DNA of 64,000 bases from Chitinophaga sp. CB10 (GTDB lineage: Bacteria; Bacteroidota; Bacteroidia; Chitinophagales; Chitinophagaceae): assembly GCA_001870995.2 (NCBI GenBank), contig MLAV02000013.1, forward strand, positions 135,024 through 199,023, read 5' to 3'. The notes beneath the pieces are model-generated. The model did not search any database and was not told where the DNA came from. It saw only the letters and a program-made list of their open reading frames with translations. Shown here one piece after another: positions 8,552 to 17,363 of the stretch. The position numbers and the translations under genes were made by a program. Each line of letters starts with the position of its first letter. The stretch's first letter is position 1.

Positions 8552-9628
8552 ATGGAAAAAAACAAACCCTTTATCGCCATCACCCTCCTCTTCCTGGCGC
8601 TCACCGTGGCCACCACAGCCCGGGCGCAGCAGAAAGCGGTCGCAAAAGGCGCCACGTTACGAATCAGGATTCACAGCCAGCTCCTGGAAGGCAACCTAAG
8701 CGGCGACTCCGCCGACCGCTACATTTCCGTTTACCTGCCGGCCAGCTATAACAAGCAACCGCGGAAACGCTACCCCGTAGTGTACTTCCTGCACGGCTAT
8801 ACGGACAATGACGCAAAAGTCCACGGTTTCCAGCCGCACTGGATGTCCCTCCCACCCATCCTGGACACAGCATTTTCCAAAGATCCGAACCATGAAATGA
8901 TCGTCGTCACCCCGGATGCATTTACCCGCTTCCAGGGTAGCATGTACTCCAACTCCGTGACCACCGGCAACTGGGAGGATTTCATTGCCCGGGAGCTGAC
9001 GACCTACATGGACGCGCATTACAGAACCATTGCAAAAAAAGAAGGAAGAGGCATCTGCGGCCATTCCATGGGAGGCTATGGCGCACTGCGCATCGGGGAA
9101 AAGAACCCGGATATATTTTCCGCCGTCTATCTCCTGAGCCCATGCTGCCTGAACTCACCCGCCGAGCCGGTGGCTGCCATGACGGCACAGCTGCAACGGG
9201 CGGAAAACATCAAAACCATAGAGGCTTTTCAAAAAGCGGACTTCTTCACCAAAGCCCTGTTTGCCTCCGCAGCCGCCTGGTCCCCCAACCCGGAGAACCC
9301 TCCCTTCTACCTGGACCTCCCGGTAAAAGACGGCGCCCTGCAACCGCAAATCCTGCAGAAATGGGACGCCAACAGGCCGCTGAATAGCCTGGATCAATAT
9401 ATCTACAATATCAGGCAGCTAAAGTCCATCGGGTTCGATGCGGGCGATAAGGACAAAGGCATCGCGGAAAGCATCCGCGTGCTGGACGCAGAATTGAATA
9501 AATACCGAATCGATCATGCGTTCGAAATCTATGACGGGGACCACCTCAACCGCGTCGCTAAAAGGATTGAACAACAAATGCTTCAATTTTTCGCAAAAAG
9601 CCTGGATTTCGGACGAAACGAAAAATAA
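8552..9628 (+). CDS. Secreted esterase of the esterase D / feruloyl esterase type
   Basis: A 358-residue protein with a signal peptide (cut near ARAQ, residue 25). VVYFLHGYTDND supplies the oxyanion-hole strand (around residue 80), and the nucleophile elbow GHSMGG places the catalytic serine at 172. The late DGDHLNR (around residue 330) is a good candidate for the catalytic histidine. This matches the putative esterase family (PF00756), whose members include feruloyl and acetyl xylan esterases, S-formylglutathione hydrolase and mycolyltransferases. Secretion in a polysaccharide degrader favours an acyl-ester substrate, but no enzyme partner is adjacent. Its own terminator follows. Confidence 0.85.
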   Translation: MEKNKPFIAITLLFLALTVATTARAQQKAVAKGATLRIRIHSQLLEGNLSGDSADRYISVYLPASYNKQPRKRYPVVYFLHGYTDNDAKVHGFQPHWMSLPPILDTAFSKDPNHEMIVVTPDAFTRFQGSMYSNSVTTGNWEDFIARELTTYMDAHYRTIAKKEGRGICGHSMGGYGALRIGEKNPDIFSAVYLLSPCCLNSPAEPVAAMTAQLQRAENIKTIEAFQKADFFTKALFASAAAWSPNPENPPFYLDLPVKDGALQPQILQKWDANRPLNSLDQYIYNIRQLKSIGFDAGDKDKGIAESIRVLDAELNKYRIDHAFEIYDGDHLNRVAKRIEQQMLQFFAKSLDFGRNEK

Positions 9629-9632
9629 CGAT

Positions 9633-9663
9633 AAAGCCTTCTCCAACCGGGAAGGCTTTTTAT
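9633..9663. terminator. Terminator shared by esterase and TetR genes
   Basis: AAAGCCTTC and GGAAGGCTTTTT form a hairpin between the convergent genes, with T-runs on the plus strand. Confidence 0.75.
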
Positions 9664-10250
9664 TTCTTAAACAACATCCCCATAATAATCCCCTCCCGCT
9701 CCGCTATCAACGCATTAAACTCCTTCGCGGACACCTGGAACAATTTCTTATACAACGGCGCCATAATCAGCGGATACGATAACAACGAAAATAAATTCAT
9801 CAAAAAATGCACAGGGTCCATCTTTTGAATATGCCCTTTCTCCATCTCCGCGGCCGCTTCATGCAAATACGCCTTCACCGGGTCCGACTTGATATTCGCA
9901 ATCAGCTTTTTCCCCAGTGTATTTATCTCCGTTACCAGGAAGGTTTCCTGGTACGGGAAAGCCACCATATGCCGGAGGAACACCCTGATGATATGTTTCG
10001 TTTTGGCTTTGAACGGCTGATCCGCCATCATACAATCGTTGAGCCGCTGGCTCAGCTCCTGCATCGCCTCGTCGAATATGGCGGCGATCAGCTGATCCCG
10101 GGAACGGAAGTAATAATGCAGCCCCGTCCGGTTCACGCCGGCAGCATCCGCAATTTCCTGCGTAGTCGCATGCAGCTTCCCTTCGGCGAATAACAGCCGC
10201 CTGGCGGTATCTTTAATCAGTTGTTCCGTGCCTGTATTTTTTAATGGCAT
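9660..10250 (-). CDS. TetR-family transcriptional repressor
   Basis: A 196-residue protein. Residues 8-55 form the TetR DNA-binding domain (LIKDTARRLLFAEGKLHAT, then TQEIADAAGVNRTGLHYYF, RSRDQL). The rest is an all-helical ligand/dimer domain without a recognisable ligand signature. The gene starts 5 bp behind the stop of the ABC-F gene on the same strand, so both are almost certainly one transcript. A TetR-sized palindrome (11911-11928) sits in front of that transcript, which suggests autoregulated control of the ABC-F gene. Confidence 0.88.
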   Translation of the reverse strand: MPLKNTGTEQLIKDTARRLLFAEGKLHATTQEIADAAGVNRTGLHYYFRSRDQLIAAIFDEAMQELSQRLNDCMMADQPFKAKTKHIIRVFLRHMVAFPYQETFLVTEINTLGKKLIANIKSDPVKAYLHEAAAEMEKGHIQKMDPVHFLMNLFSLLSYPLIMAPLYKKLFQVSAKEFNALIAEREGIIMGMLFKK

Positions 10251-10255
10251 ATCAT

Positions 10256-11845
10256 TTAAGTTAAATTAATGCTCCGCTCAATGCCTATTTCGTTGATAAA
10301 ATAATCATCGTGCGAAATAACGATGAGCGTACCCTCAAAATTTTTCACGGTCAAAGTAAGGACTTCCAGGCTTTTGATGTCCAGGTTGTTCGTCGGTTCA
10401 TCGAGGATGAGCACATCCGGCGCCTGGTTGCTGGCGGATAAGCAGCTCAGCGTGAGTTTCATCCGCTCGCCGCCGCTGAGCCCCGCACATTTTTTATCGA
10501 AGTCCCCGGGCCTGAACTGGGAATAAATCAACAATTCCTTCAGTTCCTCCTCATCCAGCCCGCAGCGGTTATATTCGGCTATCTGCTCAAAAACAGTGCG
10601 GCGGGGATCAATCAACGAGTAGTTCTGATCCAGGTAGAAATGCGAAAATCCCCCGTGGCGATAGCTCCCCTGCAGCGGTTGCAGCTTCCCGGTGATGATT
10701 TTCAGCAGGGTCGTTTTGCCGCTGCCGTTCTCTCCCTGAATCTGTACCCGCTCGCCGGATTTAACCTGAAAGCTAAGATTATTCCACAAAAGTTGTTCGC
10801 CGTATTTGAAGCTGATATTTTCCATATCTATCAAAACCTTTCCCGGCGCGGCTTCCGGCGATCTGATATCCAGCTTCAGCACTTCATACTCCTCTATCTG
10901 CGCCTGGATCTCCTCTATATTTTGCAGCAGGGAAGCAATCTTTTCCTCATGCGCGTGCAGCATCCTGGCGGTACTGCGCTCCGCTTTATTTTTCAGGCCG
11001 CCGGCAATGATGCGTGGCAGGGAGTTGCTTAGCCCCGCTGCACGGCCTTTGGCCTCCTGCTGCTCCCGGTGGCTGGCCATATCCGCCGCTTTCTTTTCGG
11101 AGGCCTTCAAAGCTTTGGATTGTTCGTTTAGCCGTGCCCGTAAGGCATTCACTTTCTCCAACTTTTTCTGCTGGTAGAAGTCAAAGTTGCCGCCAAACAC
11201 CTCCATGCCCTTCTCACTGAGTTCCAGGGTTTTGTTCATGAGGTTCAGCAAAGCCCTGTCGTGGCTGACAATCAGCATGGTGGCCTTGCTTTGCTGTACC
11301 AGGTGATAGAGCTTCAGCCGCGTTTTCACATCCAGGTGGTTGGAAGGCTCGTCCAGCAGCACGAGCTTCGGACTGTTCAGTTCCATCGCCGCCAGGAAGG
11401 CTTTCGTTTTTTGCCCGCCGCTGAGGCTGCCCATCAGGCGATTTTCGCTGATGTGGCCGAGGTCCCATTTCTGCAGCACCGTCCGCACTTTGTTTTCAAT
11501 GTCCCAGTCGTCATCCAGGTCGGTGAAGCGTGCGGGATCGGTATCCCCGCTGAGGATGGCCTGCAGGGCGGCCAGCTTCCCGTCTGCGCCCAGTACGCGC
11601 GCAATGCGCCAGTCGTCATACTCCCCCAGGTGTTGGGGCACGTACCAGGGCTGCTCCGTATGAATAATTTTCCCGGACGCGGGGTCCAGCTTACCCGATA
11701 TAATCCGCAACAGGGTCGACTTCCCGGCCCCGTTGATACCCACCAGCGCCGCCTTTTCCCCGTCGTTTAAAATTAAATCCAGGTCGCGGAACAGCTCCTC
11801 ATTATCCGGATGAAGGTAATGCAGCGATTTAATGATCAAGCCCAC
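10256..11845 (-). CDS. ABC-F family ATPase (ribosome-associated or antibiotic-protection type)
   Basis: A 529-residue protein with two ABC cassettes and no membrane domain. Cassette 1 has Walker A GINGAGKST (about residue 36), signature SLSGGQK and Walker B LVLLDEPSNHLD. Cassette 2 has GENGSGKTT, LSGGERM and LILDEPTNNLD. A charged helical linker (about residues 235-330, many K/E/A) separates them, as in ABC-F proteins that bind the ribosomal E site. Family members either help translation or free the ribosome from antibiotics. Co-transcription with a TetR repressor favours an inducible protection role, which remains inference. Confidence 0.85.
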   Translation of the reverse strand: MGLIIKSLHYLHPDNEELFRDLDLILNDGEKAALVGINGAGKSTLLRIISGKLDPASGKIIHTEQPWYVPQHLGEYDDWRIARVLGADGKLAALQAILSGDTDPARFTDLDDDWDIENKVRTVLQKWDLGHISENRLMGSLSGGQKTKAFLAAMELNSPKLVLLDEPSNHLDVKTRLKLYHLVQQSKATMLIVSHDRALLNLMNKTLELSEKGMEVFGGNFDFYQQKKLEKVNALRARLNEQSKALKASEKKAADMASHREQQEAKGRAAGLSNSLPRIIAGGLKNKAERSTARMLHAHEEKIASLLQNIEEIQAQIEEYEVLKLDIRSPEAAPGKVLIDMENISFKYGEQLLWNNLSFQVKSGERVQIQGENGSGKTTLLKIITGKLQPLQGSYRHGGFSHFYLDQNYSLIDPRRTVFEQIAEYNRCGLDEEELKELLIYSQFRPGDFDKKCAGLSGGERMKLTLSCLSASNQAPDVLILDEPTNNLDIKSLEVLTLTVKNFEGTLIVISHDDYFINEIGIERSINLT

Positions 11846-11910
11846 GGATGATAAGTTTTATCGTTAATACTTTAATCCTGTCAGGCAAAGATGCTATTTT
11901 TATTTTTTTG

Positions 11911-11928
11911 TTAGACAAAAATGTCTAA
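11911..11928. promoter_or_regulatory. Putative TetR operator
   Basis: TTAGACA-AAAA-TGTCTAA is a perfect 18-bp palindrome with the TAGAC/GTCTA core common in TetR operators. It lies 66 bp upstream of the ABC-F start. Read on the minus strand it overlaps a TTTG that could be the -33 element of a promoter whose -7 is CATCTTTG at 11887-11894. Binding here would block that promoter. Confidence 0.6.
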
Positions 11929-11945
11929 ATAAAAAAATGAAACGT

Positions 11946-12165
11946 CCTCGCTACAATTAAACGGGGCGGTATGCCATATATTGACAGTGAAGTGCAATGC
12001 CCCGCGCCCTCCCGACCATCCGGGGGAAAAAGGTTGCCATGGGGGTAATGGCGGAGTGCCTCCTTTCAGCTGGCATGCCGTGATCCGGCACTACCCTAGC
12101 GCCACTTCGATAAGGCCGGTACCAGCTGGCCCGGCAGCGCTGACTTCTCCCTAAAAAAATAAAAA
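11946..12165. other. GC-rich intergenic stretch without a recognised gene
   Basis: The space between the ABC-F promoter and the PUL terminator holds several short imperfect inverted repeats (for example around 12070-12090 and 12110-12145) but no credible coding frame. An 84-codon minus-strand frame here has no family features and a composition unlike a protein. Confidence 0.4.
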
Positions 12166-12192
12166 AAAAGAAGGGCGTAGATACGCCCTTCC
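12166..12192 (-). terminator. Terminator of the GH43-SusC-SusD operon
   Basis: GAAGGGCGT-AGAT-ACGCCCTTC forms a 9-bp stem with a 4-nt loop. On the minus strand it is followed by a run of nine T. It lies 56 bp after the SusD stop. Confidence 0.85.
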
Positions 12193-12247
12193 TAACATTG
12201 CGAAGATCCACGAACTTTTGTCTGTGTTGATAGGTTCGGGAAATATT

Positions 12248-14200
12248 TTAGTAATTAGGATTCTGATAAGCCTTCTTTTCCGCATCCGTCATCTGCATCG
12301 CATCGATCTGGCCCTGCGGAATCGGCCGCAGGTAGTGGAACGGCTGAATGGTGCGGGTAACGGTTTGCGGCGTATGGTCGCTGATGTTCACCCCGCCAAT
12401 CCTGTAGGTGGCCGCCAGTTCGCCCCACTTCTGCGTACGTACGAGATCGTACCAGCGGTAGCCTTCCCCGTAATACTCGCGGGAACGCTCCGCCAGGATG
12501 TAGTTGATATCAATAGTGGCCGGTGTAGCCGCCATCATTTCCGCACTGCGATCCAGTATCTTCGGCGCATTGTCCGCATTGCTGTAACGCCATTTGCCGG
12601 CGCGGGCCCGCAGCACGTTGATCAGCTCCCGGGCGGACTTACCGGCCGTGGTAGTAGCGCCTTTCACCGCTGCTTCCGCAGCAATGAAATACAGCTCTGA
12701 TAATTTGGCAATGTTGAAAGGCCGCGTGCTGGCCGCATTCGGCTGGCCCAGCCCGCCCGCATTATCCGTGCGGTAAGTACCCATCTTCCACAAGCCCGGG
12801 TAGCGCAAACGGCTGATACCACGCGGGGAAATCACGAAATCCGCACGGCCGGGTAACGCGCCCGCACCTACGTTGTTTTTGCTGGCCCAGTCCGTATAAT
12901 TGATCGCCGTTGCCGGCTCGCTGTCCAGGAAAGTCAGGATGGCATCTCCGGGTTTTACCGGCAGCAGGTTCGCGTTGTAATAGGTAGGCGTGTTATCGCC
13001 CGCCTTATCCCAGTTGCCGCGGTACACCGTTACAAAAGTGCCGTCGTAGCGGGAATCGTTGACTTTATCGGCAAAAGTATTTTCCACCACATCGATGGTT
13101 GGCGCCATACGCGTCCAGGGGCGGCCCAGGTCCTGCGCGGCCTCACGCTGTACGGTGCTGGCCGCACTGCTCCACGTGTTGGACGTTTTGCTGCTGCGGA
13201 TGAGGGTGTAGTTCCAGGTCATCATCCACACGGCAAAGTTGTCCGGCGCACCGCCGCTGCCGTAGGTCAGGCTGGAACCGTTGTAGTATTCGCTTGACTC
13301 GGTATGGTCCGCATACAAGAGCACTTCGCTGTTACGGTCGTTTGCGCCGGCGCCCAGGTCGTAGAACGTAGGCTGCAAGGCAAAAGAGCCGTGGTTGTCG
13401 ATACCGGCCGTTGCCACATCGTACGCCGCCTGGAAGTACCAGTGCGCATCGTGGCCGTCAGGGTCCGTACGGCTGGTTTCGGGGTAGGTGGGAATGTTGT
13501 TCGGATTCTGCAGCCACCAGGCATAGGTCAGGTAAGCCTTGGATAAGTAAAGCCGCGCCAGGGTTTTGGTCACCCCGCCGGTAACACGGCCTGCATCCGG
13601 TAAGTCGCTCACCGCTTTCAGCAGGTCCGGGAAAATAGCTTTCGTATATACTTCCGGCACTGTATTTCTTTTGGAAGTACGCACCGGCGTAGTATTAAAT
13701 TTCAGTTCGCCTGCGCCGAGGTCCAGCGGCACGCCGCCATAGGTTTGCACGAGCAGGAAGTAATCAAACGCCCGGAAGAAGCGGGCTTCCGCAATAAGCG
13801 CATTCGACAGGCCCACTGCGGAAGCGTTTTCAATGATACCGCTGGCGGTGTTGATATCGGAATAGGATTCGCCCCAGGGCACGGCCGTAGGCGCGCTCGT
13901 GGAAGTTACCTGCCCTACGCCGGACATATCCATGTCCTTGAAGTTACCGTCCGCGCTTTGCGCGTAGGTAGCCTCGTCCGTACCGGTCTGGCAACCGCTG
14001 TAGTAGTAAGCGTGCCCGTAGATGTTACGCAGGTGCGCATACAGGGCCGTGATACCGCCTTTTACGCCATTCTCCGTTTTGAAATAATCCGGCGTAAAGG
14101 AGCTGCGGGGCTGCTCCGTTAATATTTTGGAACAGCCTGCCAGCAACGTGGTAATCAGTGCAGCAGCTGTTAAAGTTCTGCTTATATGGATATTCTTCAT
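12248..14200 (-). CDS. SusD/RagB-family glycan-binding lipoprotein
   Basis: A 650-residue protein. The signal ends in LLAGC (Cys 23), an SpII lipobox, and is followed by SKILTEQPRSSF, typical of SusD N-termini. The helical SusD fold is supported by AEARFFRAFDYFLLVQTYGGVPL (given in part here as FRAFDYFLLVQTYGG, about 160) and the C-terminal AERSREYYGEGYRWYDLVR-like segment near residue 590, both hallmarks. It sits on the cell surface as the lid of the SusC transporter and binds the target glycan. It follows SusC by 12 bp on the same transcript. The long loop insertions fit a SusD for a branched plant polysaccharide, but ligand identity is not readable. Confidence 0.93.
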   Translation of the reverse strand: MKNIHISRTLTAAALITTLLAGCSKILTEQPRSSFTPDYFKTENGVKGGITALYAHLRNIYGHAYYYSGCQTGTDEATYAQSADGNFKDMDMSGVGQVTSTSAPTAVPWGESYSDINTASGIIENASAVGLSNALIAEARFFRAFDYFLLVQTYGGVPLDLGAGELKFNTTPVRTSKRNTVPEVYTKAIFPDLLKAVSDLPDAGRVTGGVTKTLARLYLSKAYLTYAWWLQNPNNIPTYPETSRTDPDGHDAHWYFQAAYDVATAGIDNHGSFALQPTFYDLGAGANDRNSEVLLYADHTESSEYYNGSSLTYGSGGAPDNFAVWMMTWNYTLIRSSKTSNTWSSAASTVQREAAQDLGRPWTRMAPTIDVVENTFADKVNDSRYDGTFVTVYRGNWDKAGDNTPTYYNANLLPVKPGDAILTFLDSEPATAINYTDWASKNNVGAGALPGRADFVISPRGISRLRYPGLWKMGTYRTDNAGGLGQPNAASTRPFNIAKLSELYFIAAEAAVKGATTTAGKSARELINVLRARAGKWRYSNADNAPKILDRSAEMMAATPATIDINYILAERSREYYGEGYRWYDLVRTQKWGELAATYRIGGVNISDHTPQTVTRTIQPFHYLRPIPQGQIDAMQMTDAEKKAYQNPNY

Positions 14201-14212
14201 TTGACAGCTGTT

Positions 14213-17200
14213 TTAGAATGATAAATTGACACCAAGGATGTAATTGCGGGTAGATGGCGTATTTACGCCGATCGTCAGCAATCTTCTGAGGCTGCCGGAT
14301 AAAGGCACCGCGGCGTTTTCATCGCCATAGGAGTTGGTTTCAGGGTCCATGCCTGATTCCTTCGTATATGGACTGAAGATGACGAACGGATTTTGCACGG
14401 TGAAGTAAGCGCGCATCCGCAGGTTCTTGCTTTTGATCACGCTCCTGCTGAAATCGTAGCCGAGGGTGATGGTGCGCACTTTCAGGAAGCCGGCGTCGAA
14501 GTAGCCGAGCGTGGAGCCGTATTTAGGATTGTCCCCGCTGAGCGGCCCTGCCGGGTTCGGATATTTTGCGCCGGTATTCTGCGGCGTCCAGTAATCCACT
14601 TTCACGTTGTTGTTACGGGTGGTCAGCGTGTTGAGGTAGCCGCCGGAGCCGTAAACGGAGCTGATGAGGATACCGCCATGCTGGAACACGCCCACTGCGG
14701 AGAGGTCGAATCCTTTATAGGCCACACGGGTGTTAAAGCCCCCGAGGAATTTAGGATCGAGGTCAATCACCTGGCGGTCGTCCGCACCGATGGCGCGTTT
14801 TGGCGTACCGTCTTCATTATAGCCGCCGGTGTACAGCACTTTGATCATACCTACCGTGCCACCCGGTTCGAGGATGTTCAGGTAAGGATCTTTTTCCTGC
14901 CACAAGCCGATCTTTTTGTAATCATACACGGAGTTGATATTGTGGCCAACAAACCAGCCGTTGCCTTCATCCTTGGTGGAGCCGGATGCCAGCGCTACCA
15001 GTTTGTTACGGTTGGCGTAGAGGTTGAAGCCGGCGTCCCAGGTCACGCCATCGCGGCCGCCATCGAGGATGGTACCGTTGAGGGTGATCTCAATACCTTT
15101 ATTCTCCGTCTTACCAACGTTGGCGGTATAGCTGTTCACCCCGGAAGTCTGCGGCAGGCCTACGCTTTGCAGCAGGTCGTTCGTTTTGGTCACATAGTAT
15201 TCCACGGTACCGGATAAACGATTTTTGAAGAGGGCGAAGTCGATACCGTAGTTCCAGGTTTTGGAATATTCCCATCCCAGGCTGGCGTTAGGCAATTGCG
15301 TTACGTAATAACCGATCGCATAGTTTTCAGGGCCGAAGTTATACGGCCTGGTGCTGAGTCCGCCCAGGGTTGCATATGGATTGATGGCCTGGTTGGAAGT
15401 TTGGCCAAAACCGGCGCGCAGTTTCAGGGCGCTTAACCACTGCACGTCACGCATAAACGCTTCGTTGCCGAGGTTCCATCCGGCGGACACGGCCGGGTAG
15501 GTATGCCACTGGTGGCCCGGCGCCAGCCTGGAAGAGGCGTCGGAGCGCAGGGTAGCGGAAATCATGTAGCGGTTATCGTACGCATACATCACGCGGCCCA
15601 TCCAGGACATGAGGCCCCACATGTAATAACCCTGGTTGGCAGGGTTCACGGTAATTTCCCCGGTGGAATGGCCCAGGTTATAGAACTGGAACGCATCGCT
15701 GGGGATGCCTTTGGCGGACATGGAGGAGTTGTTGTATTTCTGTTGCTCCGCGGAGTACAGCGCCGTTACATTCAGGCTGTGTTTCTGCGCGAAGGTGCGG
15801 TCGTAGGTCAGGATGTTTTCCACCGTCCAGTGGTAGGTGTGGGCGTTGCTGATGCCTGCGGTGGATTCCGTAGTGGCATTCACGCTGTTTACGCCCTGCC
15901 CGGTATAGTTACCGTTGTTGCTCTGGATGAAGTCCAGCCCCAGGTTCACCCTGTATTTGAGGCCTTCCACCCAGGGTATCCTCACTTCGCCGAAGGCGGA
16001 GTTGTAGGTAGCAAAGTTCCTCGTTTCGTTTAGCCACAACCCGTTATCGTGCAGGCTGTCTACTTTCTGCCTGGTGAGTATATAGTTATCGCCCAGGGTG
16101 GTATTTACCGTACGCTTCGTAGAGCCGTCCGCGTTATACGGATTGGCAATAGGCGAGAGCATGAGGTTTACCCCTACCTGGCTGCCTTCGTTGATATTAT
16201 AGTTGTTGTTGGTGGTGAAGCCTACGCGGATGTAGTTGCCAATCATCTGATCCACGGCGGCGCGGAAGGAGTAGCGGGTATAGCGCTGGGTAGGGATTAC
16301 GCCCTGGTTGCGGTAATAGCCCATGCCGGCGTTGTAGCTGCCGCCTTCGCCGGCGCCGGTAACGTTGATATCATGGCTGTTGACGGTACCTGTTCTGTAG
16401 AGGAGGTCCTGCCAGTCGGTATTCACTTTTCCGGAAGAATCTTCATCCACGCCCAGCGCCGGGAACTTGTTGGCCACCTGTTTCAGGGTGGTGAACTCGC
16501 GCCAGTCCATCATCGGGTATTTTGCGAAAACGGTTTGGTTGCCGTAGTAGGCGTTGTAGTTCAGCCGTGGCTTAGCGCCTTTCTGGCCTTTGTTGGTGGT
16601 GATGAGGATAACGCCGTTTGCGCCACGGGAGCCGTAGATGGCGGTGGCGGAAGCGTCTTTTAACACATCAATGCTTTTGATATCGTCCGGGTTCAGGTCA
16701 GCGATAGAACCGGGGAACGGGATACCGTCCAGTACGATCAGGGGATCGTTGGTGGCGGTCAGGGAGCGGGCGCCGCGGATGCGTATCTGCATGGCTGCGC
16801 CGGGCCTGCTGGAAGTTTGCGCCATTTGCACGCCGGCCATACGGCCCTGCAATGCCTGGGAAACGTTGGCGGAGGGTACGTCCCGCATGGCGGCGCCACT
16901 GATGGAGGCTACGGAACCGGTTACCGCTTCCTTACGCTGGGTACCGTAACCGATCACCACTACGTCCTGCAGGCTGCTGGCCGTGGAGGTGAGGGTGATT
17001 TTAACGGAAGTGCGCCCGTTGAGCGCTACTTCCTGGCGTTCGAAGCCAACGGAGGTAATGATTAACGTGGCATTGGGTGGTGCGCTGATCGCGAAAGCGC
17101 CTTTTTCATCTGCCACTACGGCTGCATTGCCACCTTTCACCGCTACGGACGCAAACCCAACGGGTTCGCCGGAGCTGTTGACAATGGTACCGGTTACCCT

Positions 17201-17329
17201 GGCAGCCTGCGCCAGGACAGCGGCAGGTAAGAACATTGACAGGACGAACAAAGCAATCGTTAGGACGCGGCCCATACCTCCCCCCGGTAGATAGGATCGC
17301 GTTGTTGGTAGATTGGTTGACATGAACAT
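14213..17329 (-). CDS. SusC/RagA-family TonB-dependent transporter
   Basis: A 1038-residue protein. After a signal peptide (cleaved near VLAQ, about residue 41) comes a carboxypeptidase-like beta-sandwich (about 43-120), then the TonB box/plug start DVVVIGYGTQRKEAVTGSV (about 123-141) and the plug motif DPLIVLDGIPF. The barrel ends in a terminal aromatic strand (NYILGVNLSF). SusC proteins import oligosaccharides through the outer membrane using TonB energy, with SusD as the lid. No STN domain is present, consistent with control by the nearby HTCS rather than by an ECF sigma factor. It lies 34 bp behind the GH43 gene. Confidence 0.94.
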   Translation of the reverse strand: MFMSTNLPTTRSYLPGGGMGRVLTIALFVLSMFLPAAVLAQAARVTGTIVNSSGEPVGFASVAVKGGNAAVVADEKGAFAISAPPNATLIITSVGFERQEVALNGRTSVKITLTSTASSLQDVVVIGYGTQRKEAVTGSVASISGAAMRDVPSANVSQALQGRMAGVQMAQTSSRPGAAMQIRIRGARSLTATNDPLIVLDGIPFPGSIADLNPDDIKSIDVLKDASATAIYGSRGANGVILITTNKGQKGAKPRLNYNAYYGNQTVFAKYPMMDWREFTTLKQVANKFPALGVDEDSSGKVNTDWQDLLYRTGTVNSHDINVTGAGEGGSYNAGMGYYRNQGVIPTQRYTRYSFRAAVDQMIGNYIRVGFTTNNNYNINEGSQVGVNLMLSPIANPYNADGSTKRTVNTTLGDNYILTRQKVDSLHDNGLWLNETRNFATYNSAFGEVRIPWVEGLKYRVNLGLDFIQSNNGNYTGQGVNSVNATTESTAGISNAHTYHWTVENILTYDRTFAQKHSLNVTALYSAEQQKYNNSSMSAKGIPSDAFQFYNLGHSTGEITVNPANQGYYMWGLMSWMGRVMYAYDNRYMISATLRSDASSRLAPGHQWHTYPAVSAGWNLGNEAFMRDVQWLSALKLRAGFGQTSNQAINPYATLGGLSTRPYNFGPENYAIGYYVTQLPNASLGWEYSKTWNYGIDFALFKNRLSGTVEYYVTKTNDLLQSVGLPQTSGVNSYTANVGKTENKGIEITLNGTILDGGRDGVTWDAGFNLYANRNKLVALASGSTKDEGNGWFVGHNINSVYDYKKIGLWQEKDPYLNILEPGGTVGMIKVLYTGGYNEDGTPKRAIGADDRQVIDLDPKFLGGFNTRVAYKGFDLSAVGVFQHGGILISSVYGSGGYLNTLTTRNNNVKVDYWTPQNTGAKYPNPAGPLSGDNPKYGSTLGYFDAGFLKVRTITLGYDFSRSVIKSKNLRMRAYFTVQNPFVIFSPYTKESGMDPETNSYGDENAAVPLSGSLRRLLTIGVNTPSTRNYILGVNLSF

Positions 17330-17363
17330 AATGAATTGTTTTTAAAACGTTCGTGGAATGGAA

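Noticed and set aside
11957..12211. 84-codon minus-strand frame between ABC-F and the PUL
   Set aside because: It runs through the PUL terminator hairpin and has an Arg/Pro-rich, non-protein-like composition.
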